Shown in pieces: positions 31,501 through 36,679 of a stretch of 64,000 nucleotides of DNA; within the stretch, counting starts at the first letter, position 1, and each line of letters begins with the position of its first letter. The DNA comes from BJGO01 sp964640655 (GTDB lineage: Bacteria > Bacteroidota > Bacteroidia > Chitinophagales > UBA10324): contig CAZXFT010000004.1 of the NCBI GenBank assembly GCA_964640655.1, forward strand, positions 1 through 64,000, in the 5' to 3' direction. The notes under the pieces were generated by a model. That model searched no databases. It worked only from the letters and a program-made list of their open reading frames with translations, and was not told the origin of the DNA. The translations under genes were made by a program, and so were the position numbers.

Positions 31501-32684
31501 TTTGTAAGAGTTCGTCCATCTTGAATGATGGCAACATTGCCAGCTCCATTTATATTTAATGTTGCACCAGCCTGAATGGTTGTAGTACCAAATGCACGCA
31601 GAATACCTGAAGTCCAGTTGAAAGTTGACCCTGATTGGAAAGTCATTGATCCCCCTCCTTCAACAATTCCTGCACTAGTAGTTGTAAATGTCAGTCCGTT
31701 ACCATAGGTTGAGTTTCCTGCTGCCCTGAAAGTACCGGCATTAACATTGATATTCCCCGCACCAGAAAAAGAAACAGTACCACCAAGATCAATAAGACCT
31801 CCCGAAGGGACAGAAAATGTTCCATCTATTTGGAACGAAGAATTTCCAGCAGTAAAAAAGTTTGCACTTAAAACTGTAATAGTACTGCCAACACCTAAGT
31901 TTAAAGTTCCATTTTGATTGAAAGTAACATTGGTATTAATAGTTGAGTTTGAAGTATTGTTCCGTGTTATTATACCTGATGAATTATTAGTAATAGTAAA
32001 TGAGCCTCCGCTGGTATTGTTAAAGTTTGCGTTAGCGTTCATTAAAAATGTTCCATTATTAATAATTATGACACTTGAACCAACGGCAGTACAATTAATA
32101 TTGCCTGATCCTGCCCAATTGATGGTTCCTCCTGCTGAATTAGTTATACTGGCTGAGTTTTGTATAAATGCAGTACCACCTACACCAGGTATATTCATGG
32201 TTCCTCCTGATCGAATGGTGGTTGCCACATTGTTGATCAAGGAACCCGCACTAAAATTAAATATTCCCCCGTTTTCAATTACTACTTCTCCAGTTCCAGC
32301 AACGGTTTGGCTGTTTGATACATTAAAGGTTCCAAAGACCTGGACTTCTGGAAACGAAGGGTCATTGGATAATGTTAATTGATTTGCTCCGGCTAATTCC
32401 AAGGTAGCGCCATTATCAACTACAATTTGATTTGCTGTGATTGAACTGGCAATTGTAATGGTATGAGGGCTACGTATAGTAATATTCCCGTCAGTAACTG
32501 ATGGTGCAACAGTTGCTGGAACCCAAGTAGCTCCATTGAATCGTTCCCAGTTTGATGCTAGGTTCCATACTCCTGTAGTAAATGAACGGTAATCGCCAGC
32601 TGTTTGAGCTTTTAATTGTAATACCGAAATGAATACTATGAGTATTAGCATCAGGCATTTGAAATTGTTTGAACGGGGTTTCAT
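16575..32684 (-). CDS. Giant T9SS-secreted modular surface protein (5369 aa) with subtilase, MBG, NPRVVT and SprB repeats
   Basis: ATG 32684 gives a clean signal peptide ending LQLKAQ. Approximate modules follow. Three related beta-helix units, each opening DYR-(8)-W-(6)-W, run over residues 29-1720. LRR modules lie at 1723-1932, 1934-2144 and 2858-3107. A right-handed beta-helix lies at 2145-2500 and a LamG-like domain at 2557-2709. MopE-like DNDGDTYG...DCDDNN motifs lie near 2511-2554 and 2790-2852. A subtilase spans ~3329-3718, and MBG domains lie between 3874 and 4440. NPRVVT blocks are at 4060-4119 and 4244-4279. Nine SprB repeats fill 4448-5077. A type A sorting domain (AYPNPTEGQLNI) starts near 5290. 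It is probably exported by T9SS and anchored or released at the surface, perhaps in adhesion or gliding. Role unproven. Confidence 0.9.
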   Translation of the reverse strand: MKPRSNNFKCLMLILIVFISVLQLKAQTAGDYRSFTTGVWNLASNWERFNGATWVPATVAPSVTDGNITIRSPHTITIASSITANQIVVDNGATLELAGANQLTLSNDPSFPEVQVFGTFNVSNSQTVAGTGEVVIENGGIFNFSAGSLINNVATTIRSGGTMNIPGVGGTAFIQNSASITNSAGGTINWAGSGNINCTAVGSSVIIINNGTFLMNANANFNNTSGGSFTITNNSSGIITRNNTSNSTINTNVTFNQNGTLNLGVGSTITVLSANFFTAGNSSFQIDGTFSVPSGGLIDLGGTVSFSGAGNINVNAGTFRAAGNSTYGNGLTFTTTSAGIVEGGGSMTFQSGSTFNWTSGILRAFGTTTIQAGATLNINGAGNVAIIQDGRTLTNAGTANFTTTGNIVFSGASTNATINNTGTFNISGSGGSISQGTVGAALTFNNSGTLTKTNGTCNIASSAILNNSGTVNINSGVLNVGQFGTTQTGNYSISGGAELTGATLNFKGTTFTNNGLVSNNEINFNSNSFFTQVLAGNGLIQTLRLDNINGLLVNGNPTIYFYLHLIKGVCHTNSNILTIDNGANITGGNEDCFINGFLKRVFNSGTSTLFFPVGNIGSYGFNPVSVTLNGVVTNADITVRSNSGDQGNINISPINPSKSVNTHWEFEDNGTYTTADVTFNWNGPNIDLDADPAFFVVAEENSDNGDWTIIPTNNPQTLSINATGITNFTDRSYAIGELAPIGALNDYRTVSSGSWNDVSNWQRSNGAAWVSAVVPPDGTNSNLVTIRDGDIISISTFVVNIDQLVIAPLGELTLNEGDLNILNGPGITDLTCFGTINIYTGTLSIASGATSQISGYVNTNETSTFDGPGILNFLPGSSWIEGYSNNFDDFNINDGLILNNNGNITVQTFGALRLNDGSTINNNSQITLTEGADILSNIGGTLNNFSDGVLQIISPVESIIDASISFTNNGTVNVDNGSLTNDGTLVIDNGTLSIGTGAQFSRTTSDYIFNGTNLTNNGTIICNSSFVMAGPSGQNINGNGSIENLTIDNNDGVGLVGGNQTITGTLDLLEGDFFTGTNKLILVDDVVITNASLLSYVVGNLERDIQTPGAKLFPVGDVDYYAPVTIDPIITAGGFVLIRSDLNDHPDVAISGIDPNKSVNRTWTITNNGLTFSECDVTFNWDGVNIDLGATWSNFIVAKNDGGTWTLPTVTDAFSNSITALDLTSFSEFQVGEPFVPTDEVDDYRTTTTGFWDNPGIWERFNGFIWEPAITTPDASNNRITLRHNVVYDESIPVDQLTIQSGITLSSSEASLTVADGPGDDIVCFGEISLNTGSMDIDGIVRIKAGGTLTLGSFVSLSGNDINGSVIVEADASLSLLASNSFSITNGLQFINYGNCDVSLFTPWIFEGTNTTFKNFGTLYFNSNTQIDYSTNFNTGFENHGTLIVDGYNVFIFDGIIFSNFGEVIIDGTLRIPPNGDHTGNYTINSSSELNGLNLAFSGANIINDGTINFNDFSMGTGDQTISGIGNITNFSINNESTTITSGYQTITNSLTLNGGILHTGANKIVLEDAVTITNNSGGTSWINGNVERNITNPGPKLFPIGNVSSYAPVTLDPSFTVGGSITINNNFGDHPDIASTLINPASSLNLYWSITNNSLVFSECDVTFEWDPTEIDGPPTNETNFILAKLDGGTWTYPAGVIPNNGSLYVGNLTSFSEFQIGEPVCIVNIPDANFKAYLLANAAINTNSDGEIQCTEATAFSGIINVANSAITDLTGIEAFVNITELYCQGNNLTSLNVSSNTALTYLNCGANQFASPLNLSANSLLQTLFCGFSGLTSLDVSSNTALTSLTCDDNSITSLVLSSNTLLTYLSCYNNPFLTVLNIQNGNNANLSGFNATFNPALTCIQVDDADYMNNNWSANKDAAATYSTVCPLVCTVNIPDANFKAYLLANAAINTNSDGDIQCSEASAYTGHMYINGLGIADLTGIEAFISLNGLTCYNNSLTTLDLSANTQLTYLFCAQNLLTALDLSNNLLLNTLLCGQNPITNLDLSANTAITFFNSPSMAVTSLDLSAQTGLTWLNVSSTPSLTILNVQNGNNSNLTQFSANSNPLLYCIQVDDATFMNANFGGLANKDAQATYSTNCAAASVLTVEENGINGWYTSIENAINNANSGDTIRIYPRAGGASFNENIEDISASKNNLVFISGVPGSKYAVTGNVVLRTGWQLFEAYVTGEITSLNTNIDTVRVINSTVIGTINTSVGNNDAYAIIEGDTVITVSPTTSITIGRGRVVGNYIESVFGCVQLDNAATIGDNILVQGNQMYMSGNGTVLFLNNSQNPVTIKNNLLAQTWPNGGQGADGFTSYGAFYNGSPSYFINNTIRGITSTFLATIFKGGTNWVIKNNLISVNNLVGVGYGIEAGDPAEFSYNYFNKQGGGGSAVSGTTPDGTNNMTSNSVTRFNGVMLAGSDAINGGNPNPSENDIDGSRNDAGCYGGPNSLRNYFPSIPLGTDSTFYADNDSDTYGDPNVSQTSYPRPAGYVFDNTDCDDNNPGIHVGCDPGAALSFDGADDKVIVPNSGVDLANNSFSVEMWLKRNSTNTYDIAFSQGGGGDNQTLHIGFDPGGNFLFNFYNNDLAVPITNDNNWHHWACTFNNVTKERKVYRDGILVGQDIATSAFQGTGNTTLYIGDVAYTSNEFDGSIDELRIWIRELCAAEVAARYNCEVSVASTGLIAGYNFNQGNDGGDNTSETTLIDISGFGNTGTLNNFALSGPTSNWVAPGGVVTGNSCAPINAQTYYADNDGDTYGNVAVNLSIGNLCIPPSGYVLNFGDCDDNNANIYPGATEIPNNGIDEDCNGSDLIQCVVNIPDANFKAALLANPGINANSNGEIECSEASNYTGGIDVNGQGISDLTGIEAFTGINLLHVYNNNLTALNISANTALANLNCQNNQLSTLNVSANTLLNTLRCNGNQLTNLDLSSNTSLITLEAGYNSLSNINLSGLVNLTFASLELNQLNSLDVSTNINLTTLYVNDNLLTSLDVSALTNLTVLTTQTNAPLASLNIQNGNNANLLTFDAKFTPLLTCIQVDDPAYMNANWSSGKDAGATYSLACNCNVSLSSSTGDTLVVCTELNLLGSATLVATGGIEPYVYGGDPVSGLVGGDYNYTVTDAIGCTAGFTLKVIETVCIEPGFPDIGIGRDSIIGPGLIYLTEIYDLPTDTFFQIIQQINDKEIVYQLKDSTLVLIDVIAKAEPASNFDYVQNMLLSPGYEMVDEFGNSGFVGGDAGTLRITGYFPISNLLLLNTRNDVVNFVIETARPIQSVGFINTGGDIAMKSDSARKLFNLDGSGITIGVMSDSYNLMPGDPAALDILQKDLPGSGNSTNPNPVDIIKEYTLGRAIDEGRAMLQLVHDIAPKADLKFRTGAINAGDFAEGILELANAGCDVIVDDITYITEPFFQDGIISKSVNTVKDMGISYFTSAGNFGNASYEAMFNPITVSGVTGMVHDFGGGDYLQKISLKPGTYMLVLQWDDSIYSLKQLPGAQNDFDIFLADETGSKLFGLNRKNNWGDPIEIVPFTVKVQTTANIMIVRRWGTQVMKLKYVFFRGDATIDEHLSGESTIIGQANALGAFTVGAVRYTRTPMFGVNPPLVNSYSSQGGSYAKGVLRNKPDFIAPDGGNTSVNFSSFDIEGDGIPNFFGTSAAAPHAAAGAALVLQARKKFFNEDISPDALKSMLNSTALPIGVSGFNFKSGNGMVQPTEAIKSFAMPLPNIVSVEIPEQTYSYVDSVTGQLETTLGIPQPGNYSISAIIHAQYINSASKVFFGGVELQYTTIANNTLQVVIPSYTDNPALQVYNQPVTPSGLDGGYSDSYYFNAIVKQTVVVKANTTSRKFGEKNPNFASAIKVNGVALDSTNFTLADIGLSNVQYQTLAHAFSNVGLYQVTPFITPFNPGIPEELYFIDHFNYIFEDGLLTINRMPILITPRDTSVTYGTPIYGLELNFNYNYDESNIADSVKSDFIEEIRGIHYSFMTDEIAYADGTADSNGRFIQTSDFYNVGLMTSGRSLQNPRVVTNPRVVTNPRVVTNPRVVTNPRVVTNPRVVTNPRVVTNPRVVTNPRVVTNPRVVTNNFVVDGVIVGSESTIVIDTTFIDESYIVFDTLNVIDSITVIDNIIEYDSVGFVIDTWTEYDTIAVYVDTTNIIDLSPQSIFNFVEDSSYADLQSAGAGIPNRGLLNAGDVFSGTALANTVGLTNPRVVTNPRVVTNPRVVTNPRVVTNPRVVTNPRVVTNSFAIVNADNVTDNSNEKIAIIIDESDVLAPPEDSLVDLLSINLISGYKTGNWIMVPAAFLSNNFEVSYGLGNLNITPASLLVSADDKVIGCNSIIPEFTSTITGFEYEDTVITVFNTPPVYTLMDDSGQVVTSTIPGLTYKIIPDNAVMNQPADYTATYQFGYLTTSPGITFNVTAIQPKCFGEKGRVVLKAFGGVGEISFSSNDTVDLLPGTYSFIAMDASGCESDTTITINEAPGQLNISAVPTHPLCYGDMGSVTLNANGGTGLLTLGANPTTNLEAGTYTYIVSDESGCNASVDVEINPAPMPIVFNVAITHPSCYGQTGSVNLSAIGGVGGFIFSGASTTSLNAGDYIYTVSDNNGCLIHDTITINTAPSQIVLNPTSVNAICSIGGSVELSAIGGTTPYIYGGDATENLVVGTYNYLVTDAKGCTASTTVEIVNNAPTITLTATPTQPACYAQTGSVSLSATGGTAPYVYGGDATSSLGQGTYNYTVTDANGCTATESAIINAAPELLVLIPTATQPACYGQTGSVSLQSFGGTAPYTYTSASTTNLISGTYIYSVTDANGCSAAASLFIAAAPSQLVLTATPSQPTCFGQKGSVVLSATGGTAPYTYSGATTNLNAGSYTYTVTDANGCSATASVVINAAPSQLVLTATSAPAGCGATGSVTLVASGGTPGYTFGGSTTSNLAPGTYNYTVTDSKGCTAATSATVVGGGSGLTLTTTQTNATFWNAANGSATVNVTGGTPPYSYSWNTSPIQNTATATGLTARTTPILGYTVTVTDANSCSAVATVIITQPIYSCGNLSEYTDADIGGWGAPPSGNNIANKWLYPYFSSVFPNGITIGGYGRTLKFNCAQSITNFLPAGGTVGQLPIGEIINPKMNNTPTYPTIPCGIVGATYSNNLASKTLAMTLNLGFDQALPQFSNNFSVIYGQLIYTSAPFAGWTMQQILDEANRLLGQGLINGQTTTYYSTVTNVLTNIIKGLNGQCPQNIAIRDDLDPEAIYLKNVVAYPNPTEGQLNIQFYLEQESMCQFRLVNVMGQVVFNTTDQVFEGDNVRSFDFSHLPSGMYFFSIEDKKGETTTLKIILK
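17455..19342 (-). repeat. Nine tandem SprB repeats (about 68 aa each)
   Basis: Protein repeats of the form C-G-GSV-L-A-GGTAPY-Y-L-GTY-YTVTDANGC recur nine times. Copies 5-7 are the most alike and the first, fourth and last are the most diverged; the last lacks the Cys pair pattern. SprB repeats were named from the gliding adhesin SprB of Flavobacterium johnsoniae. Confidence 0.9.
19848..19955 (-). repeat. NPRVVT hexapeptide block A: 6 copies of an 18-bp repeat
   Basis: Six uninterrupted 18-bp units encode NPRVVT six times (residues 4244-4279). Codons differ between units (CCA or CCG for Pro, AGA or CGG for Arg, GTT, GTG or GTA for Val, ACC, ACG or ACT for Thr), yet the peptide is identical in all. 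Confidence 0.98.
20328..20507 (-). repeat. NPRVVT hexapeptide block B: 10 copies of an 18-bp repeat
   Basis: Ten uninterrupted 18-bp units encode NPRVVT ten times (residues 4060-4119). On the + strand the unit reads GGATTGGTTACCACACGC with rare synonymous changes. This block is much more uniform at DNA level than block A and lies 372 bp from it. Confidence 0.98.
26830..26870 (-). repeat. Near-exact LRR-module duplication, copy 1
   Basis: Forty-one bases are identical to 27463-27503. Both encode the start of an LRR module (DANFKAYLLANAAINT). The flanking sequence is similar but not identical. Confidence 0.9.
27463..27503 (-). repeat. Near-exact LRR-module duplication, copy 2
   Basis: Partner of the 41-bp identity at 26830-26870, 633 bp away, at the head of the first LRR module. 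The third module near 24,100 encodes a similar start (DANFKAALLANPGIN) but differs more in DNA. Confidence 0.9.
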
Positions 32685-33180
32685 ATTTATAAATTGGGTT
32701 TTTTTAGAATTTTTAAGAGTAGGGGGCAAAAAGGGAGATATTATTTCGTTCGAAGAGTAATAACCTTCGAATTGTAAATTGGGGATAAAGAGATGATGAC
32801 TCTTAGTCTAGAGTTTGTAAAATGTAATTCTGAAATATTTTCAGACTCGTTTATTATAAAATTTCGGTTCATAGGGATTAGGTTTGAGTAGTAAGATATG
32901 TGTTAATATTTTTTAAGGTAATTTGAAGGAAGCGAATATATAGCAGATTACAACAAAAGGTATCACTACTATTAGGGATACTCGTCGAAATGTGGACAAA
33001 ATGTTTAAAAACAAGGTTTTTAACAATAATTTAACCCTAAAGGGGGTGATATGAACTCGACAAATGGTTGAAAAAAAGCGATAACTTGTTTTAGAAAAAC
33101 TACAATAAACAATTAATAGTACGTGCACTAAACGAAATAATAAAATTCTCAAGGCTATTTTTAGCGCAAACAGAATTGAA
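32685..33180. other. 496-bp divergent intergenic region
   Basis: This AT-rich spacer separates the divergent starts of the giant gene and parE, so it must hold both promoters. TATTTTTA at 33156-33163 is one base from the -7 consensus for parE. An imperfect hairpin ACTCT-TAGTCT-AGAGT lies near 32800. A 79-codon minus-strand frame at 32913-33152 has no recognisable features and is probably chance. No RNA gene was seen. Confidence 0.5.
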
Positions 33181-35058
33181 ATGGCTAAGCAGGAACATCA
33201 ATATACCGAGGAGTCAATCAGGTCTTTAGATTGGAAAGAACATATACGGTTAAGACCAGGTATGTACATCGGTAAACTTGGCGACGGTTCTTCAACAGAT
33301 GACGGAATATATGTACTTCTCAAAGAGGTTATCGATAACAGTATTGATGAATTTCAGATGGGATTTGGAAAGTCCATTGATATTAAAATTGAGGATGGAA
33401 AAGTATATGTACGCGATTATGGCCGAGGAATTCCATTGGGGAAAGTGGTTGACTGTGTTTCGCGTATTAATACCGGTGCCAAGTATGACTCAAAAGCATT
33501 TCAAAAATCAGTTGGATTAAATGGTGTAGGTACCAAAGCTGTTAATGCACTTTCCGCTTTTTTCAAAGTTCAAAGTGTGCGTGAGGGTAAAACTAAAGTT
33601 GCTGAATTTGAAAAAGGTGAATTGAAAAAAGAAAGCAAGGAGGAGAAAAGTGCAGATAAGAACGGCACTACTATGAGTTTTATTCCTGATAACAGTATTT
33701 TCAAGAATTATCATTTCATTCAGGAGTTTGTTGAAAATCAGTTGTGGAATTATGTGTTCCTGAATGCAGGTCTCACCTTAAATTATAATGGCAAAAGTTT
33801 TTATTCAAAGGATGGGCTCCTTGATTTATTAAAACGCAAGGTGAACGAAGAGGAAATTCGATATCCGATAATTCACCTTAGAGGAGAAGATATAGAAGTG
33901 GCACTGACACACCATAATCAATACGGTGAAGAGTACTATTCTTTTGTAAACGGTCAATATACCACTCAGGGAGGAACACACCTTGCTGCATTAAGAGAAG
34001 CTATAGTGAAAACAGTTCGAGATTTCTATAAGAAAGATTTTGAAGCCGGTGATATCAGAGAAAGTATAGTGGCCTCTATTAGTGTACGAGTTCAGGAGCC
34101 GGTGTTTGAATCTCAAACAAAAACAAAACTGGGTTCATCTCATATGTTTGAGGGAGGACCAACCATCAGAAATTATGTGGTGGAATTTCTTTCACGTGAA
34201 CTCAATAATTTTCTACATAAAAATCCAGCTACTGCTGAAGCAATCTTAAAACGTATTCAGCAAAGTGAACGCGAACGCAAAGACATGGCCGGCATTAAAA
34301 AGCTGGCAAATGAGCGCGCAAAAAAAGCGGCATTGCATAATAAGAAACTTCGGGATTGTCGTGTTCATCTTGACGATGAAAAAAATGAAGCTCGCTTAGA
34401 ATCAACTTTATTTATTACCGAAGGTGATTCGGCAAGCGGATCGTTAACCAAGTCGCGTAATGTGGAGTCGCAGGCTGTATTTAGTTTGCGTGGTAAGCCA
34501 CTCAACTGTTTTGGTTTATCTAAAAAGGTGGTTTATGAAAATGAAGAATTCAATTTACTGCAACATGCTTTGAATATTGAAGAAGGACTGGATACCCTTC
34601 GATACAACAGAATCGTATTGGCAACCGATGCCGATGTGGATGGTATGCATATACGATTGCTGATGCTCACTTTCTTTTTACAGTTCTTTCCCGACCTTGT
34701 AAAAAATGGTCACCTCTATATTCTTGAGACACCCTTATTCCGTGTGCGTAATAAGCAAAAGACGTTATACTGCTATAATGAAACTGAAAAGCAGAAAGCT
34801 ATTAAAGAAATAGGCAGTAAGCCTGAGATTACCCGATTTAAAGGACTTGGTGAGATTAGCCCTGATGAGTTTGAACGCTTTATTGGTGAGGATATTAAAC
34901 TAACTCCTGTCATTCTACGACATGATATACCTATTCAACAATTACTCGAATATTACATGGGTAAGAACACTCCCGACAGACAAACTTTTATCATTGATAA
35001 CCTGAAGGTGGAAGCGGATATAGTTAAAGAAGAAGCTGAACTTGCTGTTGCAGAGTAG
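33181..35058 (+). CDS. parE: DNA topoisomerase IV subunit B
   Basis: This 625-aa ATPase subunit of a type IIA topoisomerase opens HIRLRPGMYIGKLGDGS. The GHKL ATP site shows EVIDNSIDEF, DYGRGIP and VGLNGVGTKAVNALS. The TOPRIM domain shows EGDSASGSL and ATDADVDGMHIRLL, and the C-terminal block has FKGLGEISPDEFERF. The overall form matches Bacteroidota ParE rather than GyrB. With ParC it separates daughter chromosomes. A parC gene often follows parE in this phylum; here the next gene is on the other strand, so the A subunit must be elsewhere. Confidence 0.93.
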   Translation: MAKQEHQYTEESIRSLDWKEHIRLRPGMYIGKLGDGSSTDDGIYVLLKEVIDNSIDEFQMGFGKSIDIKIEDGKVYVRDYGRGIPLGKVVDCVSRINTGAKYDSKAFQKSVGLNGVGTKAVNALSAFFKVQSVREGKTKVAEFEKGELKKESKEEKSADKNGTTMSFIPDNSIFKNYHFIQEFVENQLWNYVFLNAGLTLNYNGKSFYSKDGLLDLLKRKVNEEEIRYPIIHLRGEDIEVALTHHNQYGEEYYSFVNGQYTTQGGTHLAALREAIVKTVRDFYKKDFEAGDIRESIVASISVRVQEPVFESQTKTKLGSSHMFEGGPTIRNYVVEFLSRELNNFLHKNPATAEAILKRIQQSERERKDMAGIKKLANERAKKAALHNKKLRDCRVHLDDEKNEARLESTLFITEGDSASGSLTKSRNVESQAVFSLRGKPLNCFGLSKKVVYENEEFNLLQHALNIEEGLDTLRYNRIVLATDADVDGMHIRLLMLTFFLQFFPDLVKNGHLYILETPLFRVRNKQKTLYCYNETEKQKAIKEIGSKPEITRFKGLGEISPDEFERFIGEDIKLTPVILRHDIPIQQLLEYYMGKNTPDRQTFIIDNLKVEADIVKEEAELAVAE

Positions 35059-35427
35059 TAGTTGATTTTTATATCAACATTATTAAATACGAGTACTGAC
35101 TATTTGTCAATACAGGCTATTTTCTAAGCATATTTACTATTTGCCTGATTGAGTTTATCGTGAAAATTAATACATCAATAGCGCTTGCCGGCAAACTCAT
35201 TAAACATAGCTAGGTATTACCATTTAAAAACATGAACCTTCCTTCAAGCATCTTTTACCGGTTTATGATTTCTGATATATAAGCACCGGCGAATGAAACA
35301 ATGATTGGAGAGAAAGCTGCTGTAACTATAATCAAAATACACTAACAGCAATTTGAAAATGCTTCTTTAACAGACCTTAATGGAATGAACAGTTTAATTG
35401 AGCGCTCTAGATTTATTTCATTAAATC
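35059..35427. other. 369-bp spacer between convergent parE and namZ-like genes
   Basis: No gene is apparent. It contains a small hairpin GTTGAT-TTTTAT-ATCAAC (35061-35078) just after the parE stop, and short perfect palindromes TTGCCGGCAA (35185-35194) and GAGCGCTC (35400-35407). All three frames of both strands are broken by stops. It may be the remnant of a deletion, but nothing recognisable remains. Confidence 0.4.
35061..35078 (+). terminator. Weak hairpin after parE
   Basis: A 6-bp AT-rich inverted repeat starts 2 nt after the parE stop. It lacks a GC core and a T-run, so it is only a possible transcript end. Confidence 0.25.
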
Positions 35428-36615
35428 TTATTCGAAATCAGGGTAAAGCAAATACTTTTTTCTAATCGCTTTGTATTTCTTAATATCCTCCTGCCAGGAG
35501 GCTCTTATTTCGGCTTCATTCTTTCCGGCAATAATGTCTTTGCGCAATTTATCAGTGCCGGCTAGTTTATCGAAAAAGTCGTTGAAGAATTTTGGTTTGT
35601 CTAATGAAGTCTGATACATTTCAATAATGTAATTCAGAAACAAAGAACGTTTATTAAGATAGTATCCTACGTTGTAACGACTCAGATCAAAACCAGTGCA
35701 AGCCTTGTTTAAATAGAGCGGTGTTCTGTTTCCCGTATTCACCTTTGGAGTGAATGTAAAGGTACCCCTCAGGCTACCGGGATATCCAAAAACCTGAAAA
35801 GGCATATCTGTGCCCCGGCCAACACTTACAATAGTTCCTTCAAAGAAACATAGAGTAGGGTATAGAAATATGGCATTCATGGTAGTCAGATTAGGGCTTG
35901 GGTTAACCGGTAATTCATATAATAATTTATGGTTGTAATTACGACAAGTCATTATCTGTAAGTTGCAACGCAATGAATCTTTCAACCATTTTTCACCATT
36001 CAGCATAGTCGCATATTCCCCAACGGTTAATCCGTGTACTACAGGTATACTTTGCATTCCCACAAACGATGTGAAGTCTTTATCTAAAACCGGTCCGTCA
36101 ATATAATAACCATTTGGGTTAGGCCTGTCTAATACTAATAAAGGCTTACCGTATTGTGCGCAAGCCTCCATGACATATTGAAGTGTGCTGATGTATGTAT
36201 AAAATCTGACACCAACATCCTGAATGTCAAACACTATTATATCAACTTTAGCCAGATCAAGAGAATCAGGAGCTTTCTTTTTACCATAAATTGATACTAT
36301 TGGAATTTTTGTTGATGGATCAATTGAGTTAATAATATCGGCACCAGCATCTGCATCTCCTCGGAATCCGTGCTCGGGAGCGAATATGGAAACGATATTT
36401 ATTTTGAGTTTATGCAGCGTATCTACAAGATGAGATTTGCCGATTACTGAGGTTTGATTGACAACAAGTCCCACACGCTTGTTCTCCAACAGATTCAGGT
36501 ATCTGTCCGTTTGTTCAGCACCTGTCATTATATCCGTACTGTAAAATTTATACTGTGCAAATACATTGTTGTGAATGCTGTAAAGGAGAAGAATGAATAA
36601 AAAGTACCTGTTCAT
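35428..36615 (-). CDS. namZ: DUF1343 / NamZ-like exo-beta-N-acetylmuramidase, exported
   Basis: ATG 36615 gives 395 aa with a signal peptide (MNRYFLFILLLYSIHNNVFAQ). The family blocks are present: NKRVGLVVNQTSVIGKSHLVD, IFAPEHGFRGDADAGA, DIIVFDIQDVGVRFYTYISTL, LDRPNPNG and the VVHGLTVGEYA motif. Characterised NamZ enzymes (GH171) remove terminal N-acetylmuramic acid from peptidoglycan fragments during wall turnover. No other MurNAc recycling gene is next to it. It is divergent from the permease gene with 64 bp between starts. Confidence 0.87.
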   Translation of the reverse strand: MNRYFLFILLLYSIHNNVFAQYKFYSTDIMTGAEQTDRYLNLLENKRVGLVVNQTSVIGKSHLVDTLHKLKINIVSIFAPEHGFRGDADAGADIINSIDPSTKIPIVSIYGKKKAPDSLDLAKVDIIVFDIQDVGVRFYTYISTLQYVMEACAQYGKPLLVLDRPNPNGYYIDGPVLDKDFTSFVGMQSIPVVHGLTVGEYATMLNGEKWLKDSLRCNLQIMTCRNYNHKLLYELPVNPSPNLTTMNAIFLYPTLCFFEGTIVSVGRGTDMPFQVFGYPGSLRGTFTFTPKVNTGNRTPLYLNKACTGFDLSRYNVGYYLNKRSLFLNYIIEMYQTSLDKPKFFNDFFDKLAGTDKLRKDIIAGKNEAEIRASWQEDIKKYKAIRKKYLLYPDFE

Positions 36616-36679
36616 GATACCGCTAATTTGTACGATACATACCATATTAATGCCGTAAACTTGTTGCGGATATCCACAG

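Noticed and set aside
32913..33152. 79-codon minus-strand frame in the giant gene/parE spacer
   Set aside because: It is hydrophobic and basic by composition only, has no family resemblance, and lies where divergent promoters are expected.
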